Assembly: GCA_004843165.1 (NCBI GenBank)
Contig: CP039459.1
Span: 933,501 to 997,500, forward strand
Direction: 5' to 3'
DNA: 64,000 bases
Source: Acetobacteraceae bacterium
Lineage (GTDB): Bacteria; Pseudomonadota; Alphaproteobacteria; Acetobacterales; Acetobacteraceae
Shown here: piece after piece, positions 32,165 through 41,640 of the stretch
Layout: the number at the start of each line of letters is the position of its first letter
Position numbering within the stretch: the stretch's first letter is position 1
The notes under the pieces: generated by a model
The model's database searches: none
Told to the model about the DNA's origin: nothing
The model's input: only the letters and a program-made list of their open reading frames with translations
Program-made: the position numbers and the translations under genes

Positions 32165-34000
32165 TCAATGCGTTTGGAAGTGCCCCATCGGATTAAACTG
32201 ATTTTCCTGAACATCTTTGCCACTGCCCAAGGAACCTGTTGCAAAGGCGAGGCTTGCCGCAGAAACCAAGGAAGCATAATAGGCATCCCACTTTCCAGTT
32301 TCTGCCCGATACAGCTGATTTTGAAGCTCTAACAAACGGGTAACGCTTCCTTCACCAGAACGATAGGCTTCCAACCCGGCATTAAAGCCCAACGTAGCCG
32401 CCTCATCCATTCGCTTTGAGGCCGTCCATGTTGAGAGCCCCGTTTTTAAACCATTATGGGCGGAAATAATCTCTCGCATAGCTACATTCTCAATATCTCT
32501 TAAACTTTCCTCAGCATTTTTCGCATTATTTTTGGCTTCTTTCAGACGTGCTAAACGCATCCCCCCATCAAAGATAGGCATCGTAATCCCACCAAGAATG
32601 GCACCGTCAAAATTTTGTGCGTTAATCCCTGTCTGCGAACTAACACCAGCTCCCCCCTGCTGTCCGGAGAGTCCTAACCCAAGTCCAAAGGTTTGATAGG
32701 AGGCGTAACCGCTTGCAAAAATTTTAGGCGCAAAATCACCAATCGCTGCCTGAACACCTTCTTTACTGGCTTTATAACGAGATAAAGCTGCAAGAACATC
32801 TGGACGACGTGCCACAGCACCATTCACAATTTCATCTGTCATTTGCAGATCATGGAAATTTAATTCACCTTCTGGTGCCGGCTCAATGCCAACTTGTGTC
32901 TGAGGATTTATTCCCATCGCATTCACAAGCGCAAGGTAAGCATCTGAAAGAGATCCTTCTGCTTTGACCACTTCAAGATCTGCTGTTGCAACCGCCGCTT
33001 GACTTTGAGCAGAATCAACTGCCGTTGCCTGTCCGTATTTTAAGCGTGCCTGCACAGCCTCATTCACTTCTTTTGTATTTTTGAGCGCAGCCTTTGCCAA
33101 AAGTAAATGTTTTTTGGCCGCATTATAAAGATAATAAGTCTCCGCAACGTGATAAATCACACGCTGATGAACACCGGTAAAAGCAACATTCGCTGCCAGA
33201 GCCAAATGATGTGTTGCCCGAACGGTTGCATCTCGTCCGTAATCAAACAGGAGCCATGTCATCGTTGCAACTTCACTTTGGATGTCACCGCCGATATGTG
33301 TTTTTCCTTCTGCTTGCGGAAGGCCATGTGTCCCTGAAACAAGGGGAATATTTCCGGGAACATTCACAGAAGTATTATACTTCGCATCCCAATGATTTTC
33401 CCAATACCCACCAAGCACCGACCCTGTAATCGTTGGCAAATAAGTTGCCTTGGCTATTCCCATTGTCAATGCGGCATTCTTTGCAATATTCCAAGCTTGT
33501 TTTGTTTGCGGATTTGAACTTTGGGCAATATCAATCAACTCCATCAGCCCATAATTTTTTTCCGGCGCAACATCAAAACCCGGTGAGCCAGTCTTTTCTG
33601 CATCATGGTGCACTTCACTTAGAGACGGCAAAACCCCACTGCCGTCCTGATGTTTCGAGTATTTCTTTTTATCCTTGTTATCTTTTCCCTGTGCATTTGG
33701 AAAAGAATATTGCATATCCCCTTTATTGGAAGCACCAGTAGATTTTTTACCACTCTGGTTCTCCTGCTTGCCATTGGCCATATTAATTGCAACAGGGGCT
33801 TGTGAGTCACCCTTCCAAATTGGCATTTCTTTCCCTAGCTGTCCCTTACTAGGAATCCATGGACGATTATAATCCTTCGGCGCAAGACGATCCGCAAAAT
33901 TTGCACAGCCGCTAAACAACAAAATACAAGGAACAAATATTCCTGCAGAAAGAAGATATAAAGAGCGATCAAATGACCTCTTTTTCCAAGTCTTTTTCAT
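32165..34000 (-). CDS. NodT/TolC-type outer membrane efflux lipoprotein
   Basis: This 611-residue outer membrane factor has a lipobox in LLFSGC-ANF, a polar insert of about 90 residues and then two OMF repeats (NYGLMELIDIAQSSNPQTKQ and long helices with AETYYLYNAAKKHLLLAKAA). It forms the trimeric exit duct for the HlyD and FUSC partners. The start overlaps the FUSC gene end by four bases (33997-34000). It is longer than usual because of the N-terminal Q/S/K insert. Confidence 0.85.
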   Translation of the reverse strand: MKKTWKKRSFDRSLYLLSAGIFVPCILLFSGCANFADRLAPKDYNRPWIPSKGQLGKEMPIWKGDSQAPVAINMANGKQENQSGKKSTGASNKGDMQYSFPNAQGKDNKDKKKYSKHQDGSGVLPSLSEVHHDAEKTGSPGFDVAPEKNYGLMELIDIAQSSNPQTKQAWNIAKNAALTMGIAKATYLPTITGSVLGGYWENHWDAKYNTSVNVPGNIPLVSGTHGLPQAEGKTHIGGDIQSEVATMTWLLFDYGRDATVRATHHLALAANVAFTGVHQRVIYHVAETYYLYNAAKKHLLLAKAALKNTKEVNEAVQARLKYGQATAVDSAQSQAAVATADLEVVKAEGSLSDAYLALVNAMGINPQTQVGIEPAPEGELNFHDLQMTDEIVNGAVARRPDVLAALSRYKASKEGVQAAIGDFAPKIFASGYASYQTFGLGLGLSGQQGGAGVSSQTGINAQNFDGAILGGITMPIFDGGMRLARLKEAKNNAKNAEESLRDIENVAMREIISAHNGLKTGLSTWTASKRMDEAATLGFNAGLEAYRSGEGSVTRLLELQNQLYRAETGKWDAYYASLVSAASLAFATGSLGSGKDVQENQFNPMGHFQTH

Positions 34001-35865
34001 ATTGGCGCCGGATTGTTCTGGAATTCTTTTGTTCTTGGCGCTTTTCCTGCCATTTCTAGCATCCCGGACTCATCCAAAAGACGCTTTAACACTTCCTTTT
34101 GTTTTTGCGCCGACTGCATTCTAGCTTCTGTTGGCGGCAAAAGAAGCGTCTGCATAAGTTTATGAGAGGAATTTAAAGCATTTTCAATCGCTTGCAAACG
34201 ATGCTCCGCTAATCTTACAGGCGGCACCTCTCTGCGTGAAGATGTCAGGAAATCTTTTGCTTCGCTCATTGCGCCTTGTGCCGCAGATGCCCAAAAAAGG
34301 CGCATAACACGATCTTTACTCTCATATTGTCTTTCAAGTGCAGAAAAACATTTTTGAAATAAAGCCGGCAACCGTGTCGCCGAACTCGTTGGCCATAAAC
34401 GTGTAAAAATAATATAGGTTAAAATCAACCCTACGAAAATACCGATAATCCTGTCTCTGGGTGTTGTCAAATCTAAACTTGGGCCATTTTTTCCCAGCGC
34501 AGAAAGTGCAATCACAACGGCAACCTGAAAACCTGCATATGAAAATTTTTCAGGTCCTGTTTTAAACCAAGCTGCCGCCCCTAATCCAATACCCATCAAA
34601 AGTAACAACTCTGCAATATTCGTAAAAGTTGGCAAGATAAAAATCATTGCCAGCATGATAAAAACAGCTCCAACGAGCGTACCGGAGATACGTGCTACCT
34701 GCTTTGTCAGCATTTGCCCAACTGTTGGCAAACCCACAAGGAAACAGGTAATAACGCAAGTATGAATCCCCTGCCAATTCAAAGCCTGATAGAGACAAAT
34801 ACAAATCCCTACCGTAAACGCCCCCTTTGTTGCAAAACGGTAATTTTCTGCGCTTTGGAGAGCGCCCGGCGCAAAAAAACCTGATTTTGGCGGTTTAGGG
34901 AAATCCAGATGATTAATTTCCGAAAAAGAGGCCAATTGCTGTGAAATTTCAAGTAACGCAGGATGTGCCGTTTTTTTAAGTGTTACAAGCGGCGCAAGCG
35001 CAATATTTCCCTTTTCAAAAATTTCCGACATTTCCCGCATAATTTTTGCAAGTTTTTGCGTTTCGGAATCATTTTCAACACATTTCCAGCCCATTTCTGA
35101 AACGGCCATACGGGACAAAACCAAACAGCTAAACGCATGTAATGTAGCCTGACGCAAGCGATTAAGCAGAAGCGGCTCCCACAATTTTTCAAATGAAGCA
35201 AGCTTTACATTTTTCAGCAAAGGCATTGCGCCACCATTTAAAAGCGTTTCACTTTCTTCCCAGCTTCCCTCTTCCTTATGCTGTCCCGTTAGTAAATCCG
35301 CAGAAACCCTTAAACGCCATGCAATTTCTTTGCACAAAACCTTTTTCGGGGATGGCGATAAAATGACTCCCCCCAGAATAAGACCACCACATGAGATATA
35401 AATTGCCAATAGAAGGTAAAGTAAAACCTCTGTACTCACTTCCCCAATCGGAATACGTCCAATTTCAACCAGCGCATAAGTCATGGCAAAGCCACAAACA
35501 GGCCCCAGAAGTAATCCAAGTTTTGAGCCGATTGTCAGAAAGAAAAAAAGGAAGGCAAAGCCAACCTCTGTTATAAATTTTAAACTGTCATTATTAGCAC
35601 TTACGCTCAGCGTTAAAAAAACAAGTAACACCAAAAGAGTGCAAACAACGATTAAACCGCCGCCAATCGCAATATTTAAAACCCTATTATCTTTCCAAAG
35701 AATAATCAGAACAACTGGATAGATATCGACTAAAGGTAAATGGAAACTCTGCCCTATCAAAACCGCAATCAACGTGACAAATGTCATTTCAAGCGTCATA
35801 CGAAAACGACTAGGCGCTGCCTGAAAAAAAAGGGGATAGCGGCCAGGATAGCGTGAGAAAATCAT
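33997..35865 (-). CDS. FUSC-family inner membrane transport protein (AaeB-like)
   Basis: This 622-residue protein has two groups of membrane segments (about residues 25-170 and 340-500) separated by a cytoplasmic domain, the FUSC/AaeB plan. It probably exports aromatic acids, fusaric acid-like compounds or other weak acids with the HlyD partner. Both ends overlap neighbours by four bases, so translation is coupled. Confidence 0.8.
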   Translation of the reverse strand: MIFSRYPGRYPLFFQAAPSRFRMTLEMTFVTLIAVLIGQSFHLPLVDIYPVVLIILWKDNRVLNIAIGGGLIVVCTLLVLLVFLTLSVSANNDSLKFITEVGFAFLFFFLTIGSKLGLLLGPVCGFAMTYALVEIGRIPIGEVSTEVLLYLLLAIYISCGGLILGGVILSPSPKKVLCKEIAWRLRVSADLLTGQHKEEGSWEESETLLNGGAMPLLKNVKLASFEKLWEPLLLNRLRQATLHAFSCLVLSRMAVSEMGWKCVENDSETQKLAKIMREMSEIFEKGNIALAPLVTLKKTAHPALLEISQQLASFSEINHLDFPKPPKSGFFAPGALQSAENYRFATKGAFTVGICICLYQALNWQGIHTCVITCFLVGLPTVGQMLTKQVARISGTLVGAVFIMLAMIFILPTFTNIAELLLLMGIGLGAAAWFKTGPEKFSYAGFQVAVVIALSALGKNGPSLDLTTPRDRIIGIFVGLILTYIIFTRLWPTSSATRLPALFQKCFSALERQYESKDRVMRLFWASAAQGAMSEAKDFLTSSRREVPPVRLAEHRLQAIENALNSSHKLMQTLLLPPTEARMQSAQKQKEVLKRLLDESGMLEMAGKAPRTKEFQNNPAPI

Positions 35866-37157
35866 TTTTCCTCCATTTTTGCGCTCTCCTGTGCTTGCTT
35901 GATATTTTCAATATTATGAGCAGGATCGGGCTCTCCTTTACAGGCCCTGCCGCGTCCGATCTCAATCGTTGCCGTAGCACCCATCCTCAAAAGCTCAGGA
36001 TGCCCTTTAGAAAGTAAAATACGAACCGGAAAACGCTGAGCAATATGCACCCAATCCATCGTCTGCTGCAAATGCGGCACAGAAAAAGGCAGCGTTATCG
36101 AACTCGAAACCGCAACACCATGTCCGATTGAAACAACCGTTCCTCTCATTGGAATATGACGATTAATCATCGAATAAACTGTCGCACATTCTCCCTCTTT
36201 AATATGCGAAAGCTCTATTTCCCGGATATTGGCCTGCGCATACCATTTTTCATCCGATACCAACGTAAAAAGTGGCATACCGGGGCCAAGCACCTCTCCC
36301 TGCTTTACCTCCAAAGAGGTAATATAGCCTGAGACAGAGGCATAAAGTTCTGTTTGAGAAAGCTGATATTTTGCCTGCGCCAAGGCAGCCTCTGCGGCTT
36401 GAAGATTTGCCTCCGCCATATGTCGATCCGTTACAGCACTTTTCGCTCCTAAACTCGCACTTCTCGCACGAGAAAGTTCTGCTTCGGCCTGTGCTAAACC
36501 TGTTAATGCCGTATCATATTCCTGTGTTGAAATATAATTCTTGCCGGCTAAAGGACGTAAACGGTCAACTGTTCTCTGCGCAAGGTTGCGACGCTCCAAA
36601 GCGGCGACTTCTGTTGCTCTGGTCTGAGAAACCGTTGAATTTTGAACATTAATATCCCGCTGATTTTGCTCTAAAGCCGCTTTTGAAAAGGCAATATGCG
36701 CCTCTGCCTGCTGAACCCCAATGGCATAAGGTGTCGGATCAATCTTATAAAGAAGCTGTCCAGCAACCACATGCTGATTCACTTCAATCGGTAGATCTAC
36801 TAAACGTCCGCCAACCGTTGTCGCTGCATGGACGACTTCTGCATCAATAGATCCACTTTCTGTTGCAGGATAGCGTGAAGTGCGCCAATTCACCCAAAAT
36901 GCCATGGAAAGTGCAATACTTGCAAAAATAGCGCCTACCGCAATTTTTAAAATCTTATCCTTTTTTCCGCCTTTAGCGGTCGAAATGCTACTGACCTTAT
37001 CATTGTCTGCATGCTGATCTGCGTTTTCACCACTAGATTTTTTATCCAACCCATCCGTATCCAGACCTAATCCAATATTTTCATCTTGTCTTTTTTTCTG
37101 TGTTTGATGGTTATCAATCGCTGAATCTTTGGGTTCTGTTTCTTTATGCTGATCCAA
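35862..37157 (-). CDS. HlyD/EmrA-type membrane fusion protein
   Basis: The 431 residues comprise an N-terminal polar stretch, one membrane segment (KIAVGAIFASIALSMAFWVN), a lipoyl-like part (VVHAATTVGGRLVDLPIEVN), a long helical hairpin rich in A, Q and E, and a beta-barrel (YITSLEVKQGEVLGPGMPLF). It links FUSC to the outer membrane factor. I place the start at TTG 37157, five bases after ggagag and two bases after the stop of the upstream gene. An ATG at 37187 would overlap that gene by 28 bases. Confidence 0.8.
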   Translation of the reverse strand: MDQHKETEPKDSAIDNHQTQKKRQDENIGLGLDTDGLDKKSSGENADQHADNDKVSSISTAKGGKKDKILKIAVGAIFASIALSMAFWVNWRTSRYPATESGSIDAEVVHAATTVGGRLVDLPIEVNQHVVAGQLLYKIDPTPYAIGVQQAEAHIAFSKAALEQNQRDINVQNSTVSQTRATEVAALERRNLAQRTVDRLRPLAGKNYISTQEYDTALTGLAQAEAELSRARSASLGAKSAVTDRHMAEANLQAAEAALAQAKYQLSQTELYASVSGYITSLEVKQGEVLGPGMPLFTLVSDEKWYAQANIREIELSHIKEGECATVYSMINRHIPMRGTVVSIGHGVAVSSSITLPFSVPHLQQTMDWVHIAQRFPVRILLSKGHPELLRMGATATIEIGRGRACKGEPDPAHNIENIKQAQESAKMEEK

Positions 37158-37159
37158 GT

Positions 37160-37426
37160 CTACTCTCCGAACCACAGCAGCCAACACGTTAGCCCAACGA
37201 TAGTTCCCAAAGACAGATAAACAAAAAAGCGGTCTGTTAAAGGATTATCCCAGCCGAGTTTAAGAAATAAAACTCTAAAAAGAACAATACTTAAACCGCC
37301 AATAAAAAGGCAAATCAGCCATCCTGGGAAGTACGCCCCCACAATTGGGAAACTCGGCGCACCCCGACAAGCGCAACCTGCCAGTAAAATAAATAATGGA
37401 ATTTTTTTTAAAAGCCTAAAATTCAT
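37160..37426 (-). CDS. ytcA: YtcA-like small lipoprotein of the efflux operon
   Basis: The 88 residues have a lipobox LLAGC-ACRGAPSFPI and two membrane segments (YFPGWLICLFIGGLSIVLF and FFVYLSLGTIVGLTCWLLWF). The CARGAPSFPIxGAYFPGW sequence is typical of YtcA, which is found before HlyD/FUSC genes and resembles AaeX in position. It is the first gene of the four-gene operon running to 32165. Confidence 0.75.
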   Translation of the reverse strand: MNFRLLKKIPLFILLAGCACRGAPSFPIVGAYFPGWLICLFIGGLSIVLFRVLFLKLGWDNPLTDRFFVYLSLGTIVGLTCWLLWFGE

Positions 37427-37473
37427 TTAACGAAGGTACAACCTTTTCCAAAACTGAAATGAATTTTTAGATA

Positions 37474-37549
37474 TGGCGTCTCCTACGGGATTCGAACCCG
37501 TGTTGCCGCCGTGAGAGGGCGGTGTCCTAGGCCTCTAGACGAAGGAGAC
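37474..37549 (-). tRNA. tRNA-Glu (anticodon CTC)
   Basis: The reverse strand folds as a full cloverleaf: acceptor gtctcct/aggagac with an encoded CCA, anticodon stem ccgcc/ggcgg with loop ctctcac, T-loop gttcgaatc. Anticodon is CTC, reading GAG. The main TTC species must lie elsewhere. Confidence 0.95.
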
Positions 37550-37700
37550 ACAAAAAGCCAATTCCCTATCTTTTACAGAGTTCTTTGATTAAAGGTCAAG
37601 TCTATTTTAAAAGGTGACGAAGAGGGAGGTTTTCTCTTATGTTAAAAAACCATACGATATTTCCAAGTTTTAAGCTCTTCCACCTCTTTATAAAAAACCT

Positions 37701-39035
37701 ATGCCCATGCAAAATCATAAAAAATTAAGATTTTATTCCGTTATTCAATCCAAATCACTCCTCCCACTTGATCCTAAATTCTACGCTGATCTTGTTCTGT
37801 GGATTTTTCTTCTAACCCCAATTGCTGTTATTGCCGGGGTAACATGTGCGCTCTTTATGTTAGTCCTAGAGCATTCCATCAATTTTCGTTTTCACCATGA
37901 ATGGATTATTTATTTTCTGCCGCTTGCGGGTATGCTTGTCGCGCTCCTAAATACAGGCATTGACCGTGCCTTTAATCACCTTGAACACCGAACTGGAGAG
38001 ATTCACTTTTTGGTGAATGTTTTTAGCAGTCTTATAAAAGTTCCCTTGGCTTTTTTCTCAGCGGTTATGAGCAATCTTTTTGGTGCTTCTGTCGGACGTG
38101 AGGGAACTGCCCTGCAAATGTCTGCAAATTTTGCAGATGCTTTAGCCCGCTTATTCCAAATGGAAAAGCACAAACGGAAATTGCTGGTTTTTGCCGGTGT
38201 TTCTGCAGGATTTGGGGCTATTTTTGGGACACCTGTTGCCGGTATGCTCTTTGTCGTTGAGGTCACAGCCTTTGCTGGAACTTTAAGCTACCGCTCTTTA
38301 CTTCCTTGTATGTACGCCTCAATGCTTTCGGATACAGCCTGCGGTGTTATTACTGATTTTCTTCATATTAAACGCCTTAACCAAGCCATTTCTGAACAGC
38401 CTCTTTTTGCTGGCGATTGGCATTTCAATGGTCAAAACCCTATTCTTTTACTTAAGATTTTTCTTGCAGCCGTTATATTCGGTATTATTGGCCGCATTTA
38501 TATGAGCGGCATTGATGTTAGCCGTCAGACTTTTGAAAAAATCTGCAAAACGCCCTATCTCCGTCCTGCGATTGGCGGAATCATAACGCTCCTCCTTGTT
38601 TTCATTTGCGGCTCAAAAGACTATCTTGGCTTAGGCGTGATCTCCTCCCACCCGCCAACTGGCGCTTCTGTCATTGATTTTTTTGCTGGCGGCGATTTCG
38701 GCCTTTCATGGTTTTGGAAACTTGCTTTTACCCTTGTCGCCATTGGCGCTGGATTTCGAGGCGGAAATGTAACCCCAATGTTCTTTATTGGTTCTGCTCT
38801 CGGTTGTATTTTAGGGCCTCTGTTAGATCCTGCGGCGGCGCCACTCTTTACCGGCATTGGTTTTGTCTGCGTCTTCTGTGCCGCACTCAAAACCCCCATC
38901 ACGGCAACAATCATTGCCGCTGAAGTTTTTGGAACAGCCAACCTTGCTTATTATGCCTTCGCCTGCGTGATTGCCTTTGCGGTTTCTGGACCTGTAGATC
39001 GCCGTCCAAAATGGCTCGAAAAAATGCTAGGTTAA
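37701..39035 (+). CDS. CLC-family ion/proton exchanger, probably fluoride type
   Basis: This 444-residue protein has the repeated membrane helices of CLC proteins. The filter region reads GASVGREGTALQMSANFADA and the later motif GAGFRGGNVTPMFFIGSALG. The GSGIP motif of chloride CLCs is absent. The RGGNVTPMFF form is like the CLC-F branch that exports fluoride in exchange for protons. Fluoride rather than chloride is thus probable but not certain. No fluoride riboswitch pattern is seen in the 150 bases upstream. Confidence 0.75.
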   Translation: MPMQNHKKLRFYSVIQSKSLLPLDPKFYADLVLWIFLLTPIAVIAGVTCALFMLVLEHSINFRFHHEWIIYFLPLAGMLVALLNTGIDRAFNHLEHRTGEIHFLVNVFSSLIKVPLAFFSAVMSNLFGASVGREGTALQMSANFADALARLFQMEKHKRKLLVFAGVSAGFGAIFGTPVAGMLFVVEVTAFAGTLSYRSLLPCMYASMLSDTACGVITDFLHIKRLNQAISEQPLFAGDWHFNGQNPILLLKIFLAAVIFGIIGRIYMSGIDVSRQTFEKICKTPYLRPAIGGIITLLLVFICGSKDYLGLGVISSHPPTGASVIDFFAGGDFGLSWFWKLAFTLVAIGAGFRGGNVTPMFFIGSALGCILGPLLDPAAAPLFTGIGFVCVFCAALKTPITATIIAAEVFGTANLAYYAFACVIAFAVSGPVDRRPKWLEKMLG

Positions 39036-39229
39036 TTTGCTTTTTCAGGAGATCGCTTTCCCAAGAGAATATGCGCTATTTTCATCACATTATGACAAAA
39101 TTACCGCCCCCTAAAAGCGATAGACTATTTTCTTCAATAAAAGGCTTTATATTTCTTTTTAATCAACGATTTGCTGGATTTTCATCTTAAGATCGTTGTC
39201 TCCGAAAAAATAAATTAGGATTTTAAGTT

Positions 39230-39742
39230 ATGAAAAAAATTGCACTCAGCATTCTATCTGCTGCTGTTTTAGTCGGTTGCGTTGATGCCAGACACGTTCA
39301 AGATCCTCAAGGCAAAGATTATCTGCACATCAAATGCTCTAGCCTAAACACGATGAAACCTGTCACAGCAAAATGCCAAGCCCGCGCAACAAAAGAATGC
39401 CCAGGCGGTTACCTTGTTATCCATAATGCCATGTCACCTTTTTCTAACGAAAACAGCATGATCCTAAGCTGTGATCGTAATCCAGAAGATGCTGCAAAGA
39501 ATTTTTCCAGATATACAGCTTTTGGTTCTGCGCTAAACGTTGACTCTGCTACACCATACAGAGGCACCTACGCAGACCTTAAAATCAACAGCTCTGAAAT
39601 TCCTGCTGCTGCACCTCAAAACGTCACAACAGAAACAGCTGTGACAACAGACAAAGAAGTCGTAGCAAATAAAAACGGTCAAAAAGAAACTGTTACAAAA
39701 ACAACAAAAGTTTCTAAAAAAGAGAAAAAAGCCAATCATTAA
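39230..39742 (+). CDS. Lipoprotein of unknown function
   Basis: The 170 residues include a lipobox (SAAVLVGC-VDAR) and three further cysteine regions (IKCSS, AKCQARATKECPG, LSCDRN), ending with a T/K-rich tail (VTKTTKVSKKEKKANH). Motif LHIKCSSLN...KCxxRAxxxCPGGY resembles small surface lipoproteins of Acetobacteraceae. No function assigned. A bidirectional terminator follows. Confidence 0.6.
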   Translation: MKKIALSILSAAVLVGCVDARHVQDPQGKDYLHIKCSSLNTMKPVTAKCQARATKECPGGYLVIHNAMSPFSNENSMILSCDRNPEDAAKNFSRYTAFGSALNVDSATPYRGTYADLKINSSEIPAAAPQNVTTETAVTTDKEVVANKNGQKETVTKTTKVSKKEKKANH

Positions 39743-39749
39743 GATGGCA

Positions 39750-39777
39750 AAAGAGAGTGTCCTAGGACACTCTCTTT
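39750..39777. terminator. Bidirectional terminator between convergent genes
   Basis: 28-base perfect palindrome with arms aaagagagtgtcct, followed by tattt. Shared by the lipoprotein gene and recJ. Confidence 0.8.
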
Positions 39778-39780
39778 ATT

Positions 39781-41631
39781 TCAGGCAACGTTTTTAGCCT
39801 CAGCACAATCTTCAATAAAGAAAGTCGTATTTTTTCGGCCTTGCCACTCTTCCGCCCGTAAACGCCCTGCTACCTGAATCAAAGGACGGGCAGTATTTTC
39901 AAGAAGATGGCCAAATTCTGTATTTTCTACCCGAAAAACAAGGCCTTTGATTTGGCCCTGACCCAAATCATCTTCTAAAGTCACCCGCAAGGTATTCTTA
40001 TCTTTTCCAATACGTTGAAAATATTTTACACGTACATTGGAAATCGCTAAGTAAGGCTCTTCATTTCCCGGCCCGAATGGCGCCAATTTTGCAATTTCAT
40101 CTGCATTATGCACATTTGCCCCGGCTGCACTGATAACAGCATCAATCACCAGATCTGCACGTTTTGGGGCATTTTTAGCTTCTTTTAGGGCCTCATCTAA
40201 AAACTCTTCAAAAGCATCGCCTTGCTCTGGATGAAGTGCAAAACCCGCCGCCATTGCATGCCCACCGCCACCTAGAAGAATTTTCTTTTGAGCCGCTAAA
40301 ATAACAGCCTGCCCAACATCCAAACCCTGAATAGAACGTGCAGAGCCTTTAATAATCCCTGTCTCTTTATCCATTGCTCCAATAAAAACAGGTCGGTTAA
40401 ACTTCTCTTTAATCCGCCCGGCGACAATACCGACAACACCCGGATGCCAATCTTGTGTGTAAAGAAAAACGACATTATGGCCATTTAAAAGCTTCTGCTC
40501 TGCCGCTTTCATCGCTTCTTGAAGAATATGGCCTTCAACTTCTTGGCGTTTCGCATTTGTCTGATCTAATTCTCTGGCAAGCGGCAAAGCATCCGGATAA
40601 TTTTTTGACAAAAGTAAATCTATTCCGAGCGTACTTTTGCCGATACGGCCGCCGGCATTGATCCGAGGCCCTAGGGAAAAACCACAAGCAATTGAATGGC
40701 CCAGTTTTTTCAAACCGGCGACCTCTCCCAAAGCAGCCAAGCCCGGACGCTTTCCCTGCTCTAAGACTTTCAATCCCTGCCCAACAAAGGCACGGTTAAC
40801 CCCTCTTAACTGCATCACATCGCAAATCGTTGCCAAAGCCACAATATCTAAATAAGAAAGTAAATCAGGGCCTGTCTCTTTTTTACCCTGTGCATTTTTA
40901 CCAAAAAAATCTTTGTGAATAAGCGCCCGCCGCAAAGCAACAAGCATGAGAAAGGCAACGCCCGTTGCGCATAAATGCCCTTGCCCCGATGTGCAGTCCA
41001 AACGGTTTGGATTCACGACAATGGCCGCAGGCAAAAGATGCCCGTCCGGCTTATGGTGGTCCAAAACGATCAGATCACAGCGTTCCGCAAAAGGATTTAA
41101 AATGTCATGTGCTGTCGTTCCACAATCTGTACAAATCACAAGACTTGCCCCTTTATCGGCAAGTGCATTTAAAGCCTCTGAATTAGGCCCATACCCTTCT
41201 TTCATACGATCAGGAATATGGGGAAAAACGGTTAAACCAAGATCACGGAGATATTGCGTTAAAAGCGCAGAACTGCATGCGCCATCAACATCATAATCAC
41301 CAAAAATACCAATGATTTCACCCGAAATGACGGCTTTTGAAAGCCTTTCTGCGGCCTCATCCATTGCCTTAAGATCCGAGGGGTTGGGCAAATGCCGCCT
41401 TAGAGAAGCGTCTAAAAAAGCCTCCACCCCCTCCGGTAAAACATGACGCCCCAGCAAAACACGACAAGCAATATCACCTAAGCCGCTTTCTCTCGACATC
41501 ACAGCAATCAAACGCTCAATCCCAGCGCCCTCTACGAGCGAAGCCTCTCGCCATAGCCACGCACGACCAGAAGCGCTTTCCGATACACCCAAAACATTGG
41601 GTGTATTTTCAGATGGTATTGCTTTTGACAT
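39781..41631 (-). CDS. recJ: Single-stranded-DNA-specific exonuclease RecJ
   Basis: This 616-residue 5'-3' exonuclease takes part in RecF-type repair and mismatch repair. The DHH phosphoesterase motifs are present: GDYDVDGACSSALLTQYL, VICTDCGTTAHD, LDHHKPDG and the DHHA1 glycine motif GGGGHAMAAGFAL. A C-terminal OB-fold part ends the protein. It follows recA at only ten bases on the same strand, so the two are probably cotranscribed. Confidence 0.95.
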   Translation of the reverse strand: MSKAIPSENTPNVLGVSESASGRAWLWREASLVEGAGIERLIAVMSRESGLGDIACRVLLGRHVLPEGVEAFLDASLRRHLPNPSDLKAMDEAAERLSKAVISGEIIGIFGDYDVDGACSSALLTQYLRDLGLTVFPHIPDRMKEGYGPNSEALNALADKGASLVICTDCGTTAHDILNPFAERCDLIVLDHHKPDGHLLPAAIVVNPNRLDCTSGQGHLCATGVAFLMLVALRRALIHKDFFGKNAQGKKETGPDLLSYLDIVALATICDVMQLRGVNRAFVGQGLKVLEQGKRPGLAALGEVAGLKKLGHSIACGFSLGPRINAGGRIGKSTLGIDLLLSKNYPDALPLARELDQTNAKRQEVEGHILQEAMKAAEQKLLNGHNVVFLYTQDWHPGVVGIVAGRIKEKFNRPVFIGAMDKETGIIKGSARSIQGLDVGQAVILAAQKKILLGGGGHAMAAGFALHPEQGDAFEEFLDEALKEAKNAPKRADLVIDAVISAAGANVHNADEIAKLAPFGPGNEEPYLAISNVRVKYFQRIGKDKNTLRVTLEDDLGQGQIKGLVFRVENTEFGHLLENTARPLIQVAGRLRAEEWQGRKNTTFFIEDCAEAKNVA

Positions 41632-41640
41632 TTTTACAGC

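Noticed and set aside
37560-37700. Fluoride riboswitch before the CLC gene
   Set aside because: The conserved GGNGAUGG and CUGAUG blocks are not present; only a weak ggtgacg similarity.
40946-41296. Plus-strand open frame within recJ
   Set aside because: Composition follows the recJ codons in reverse and recJ motifs are intact on the other strand.
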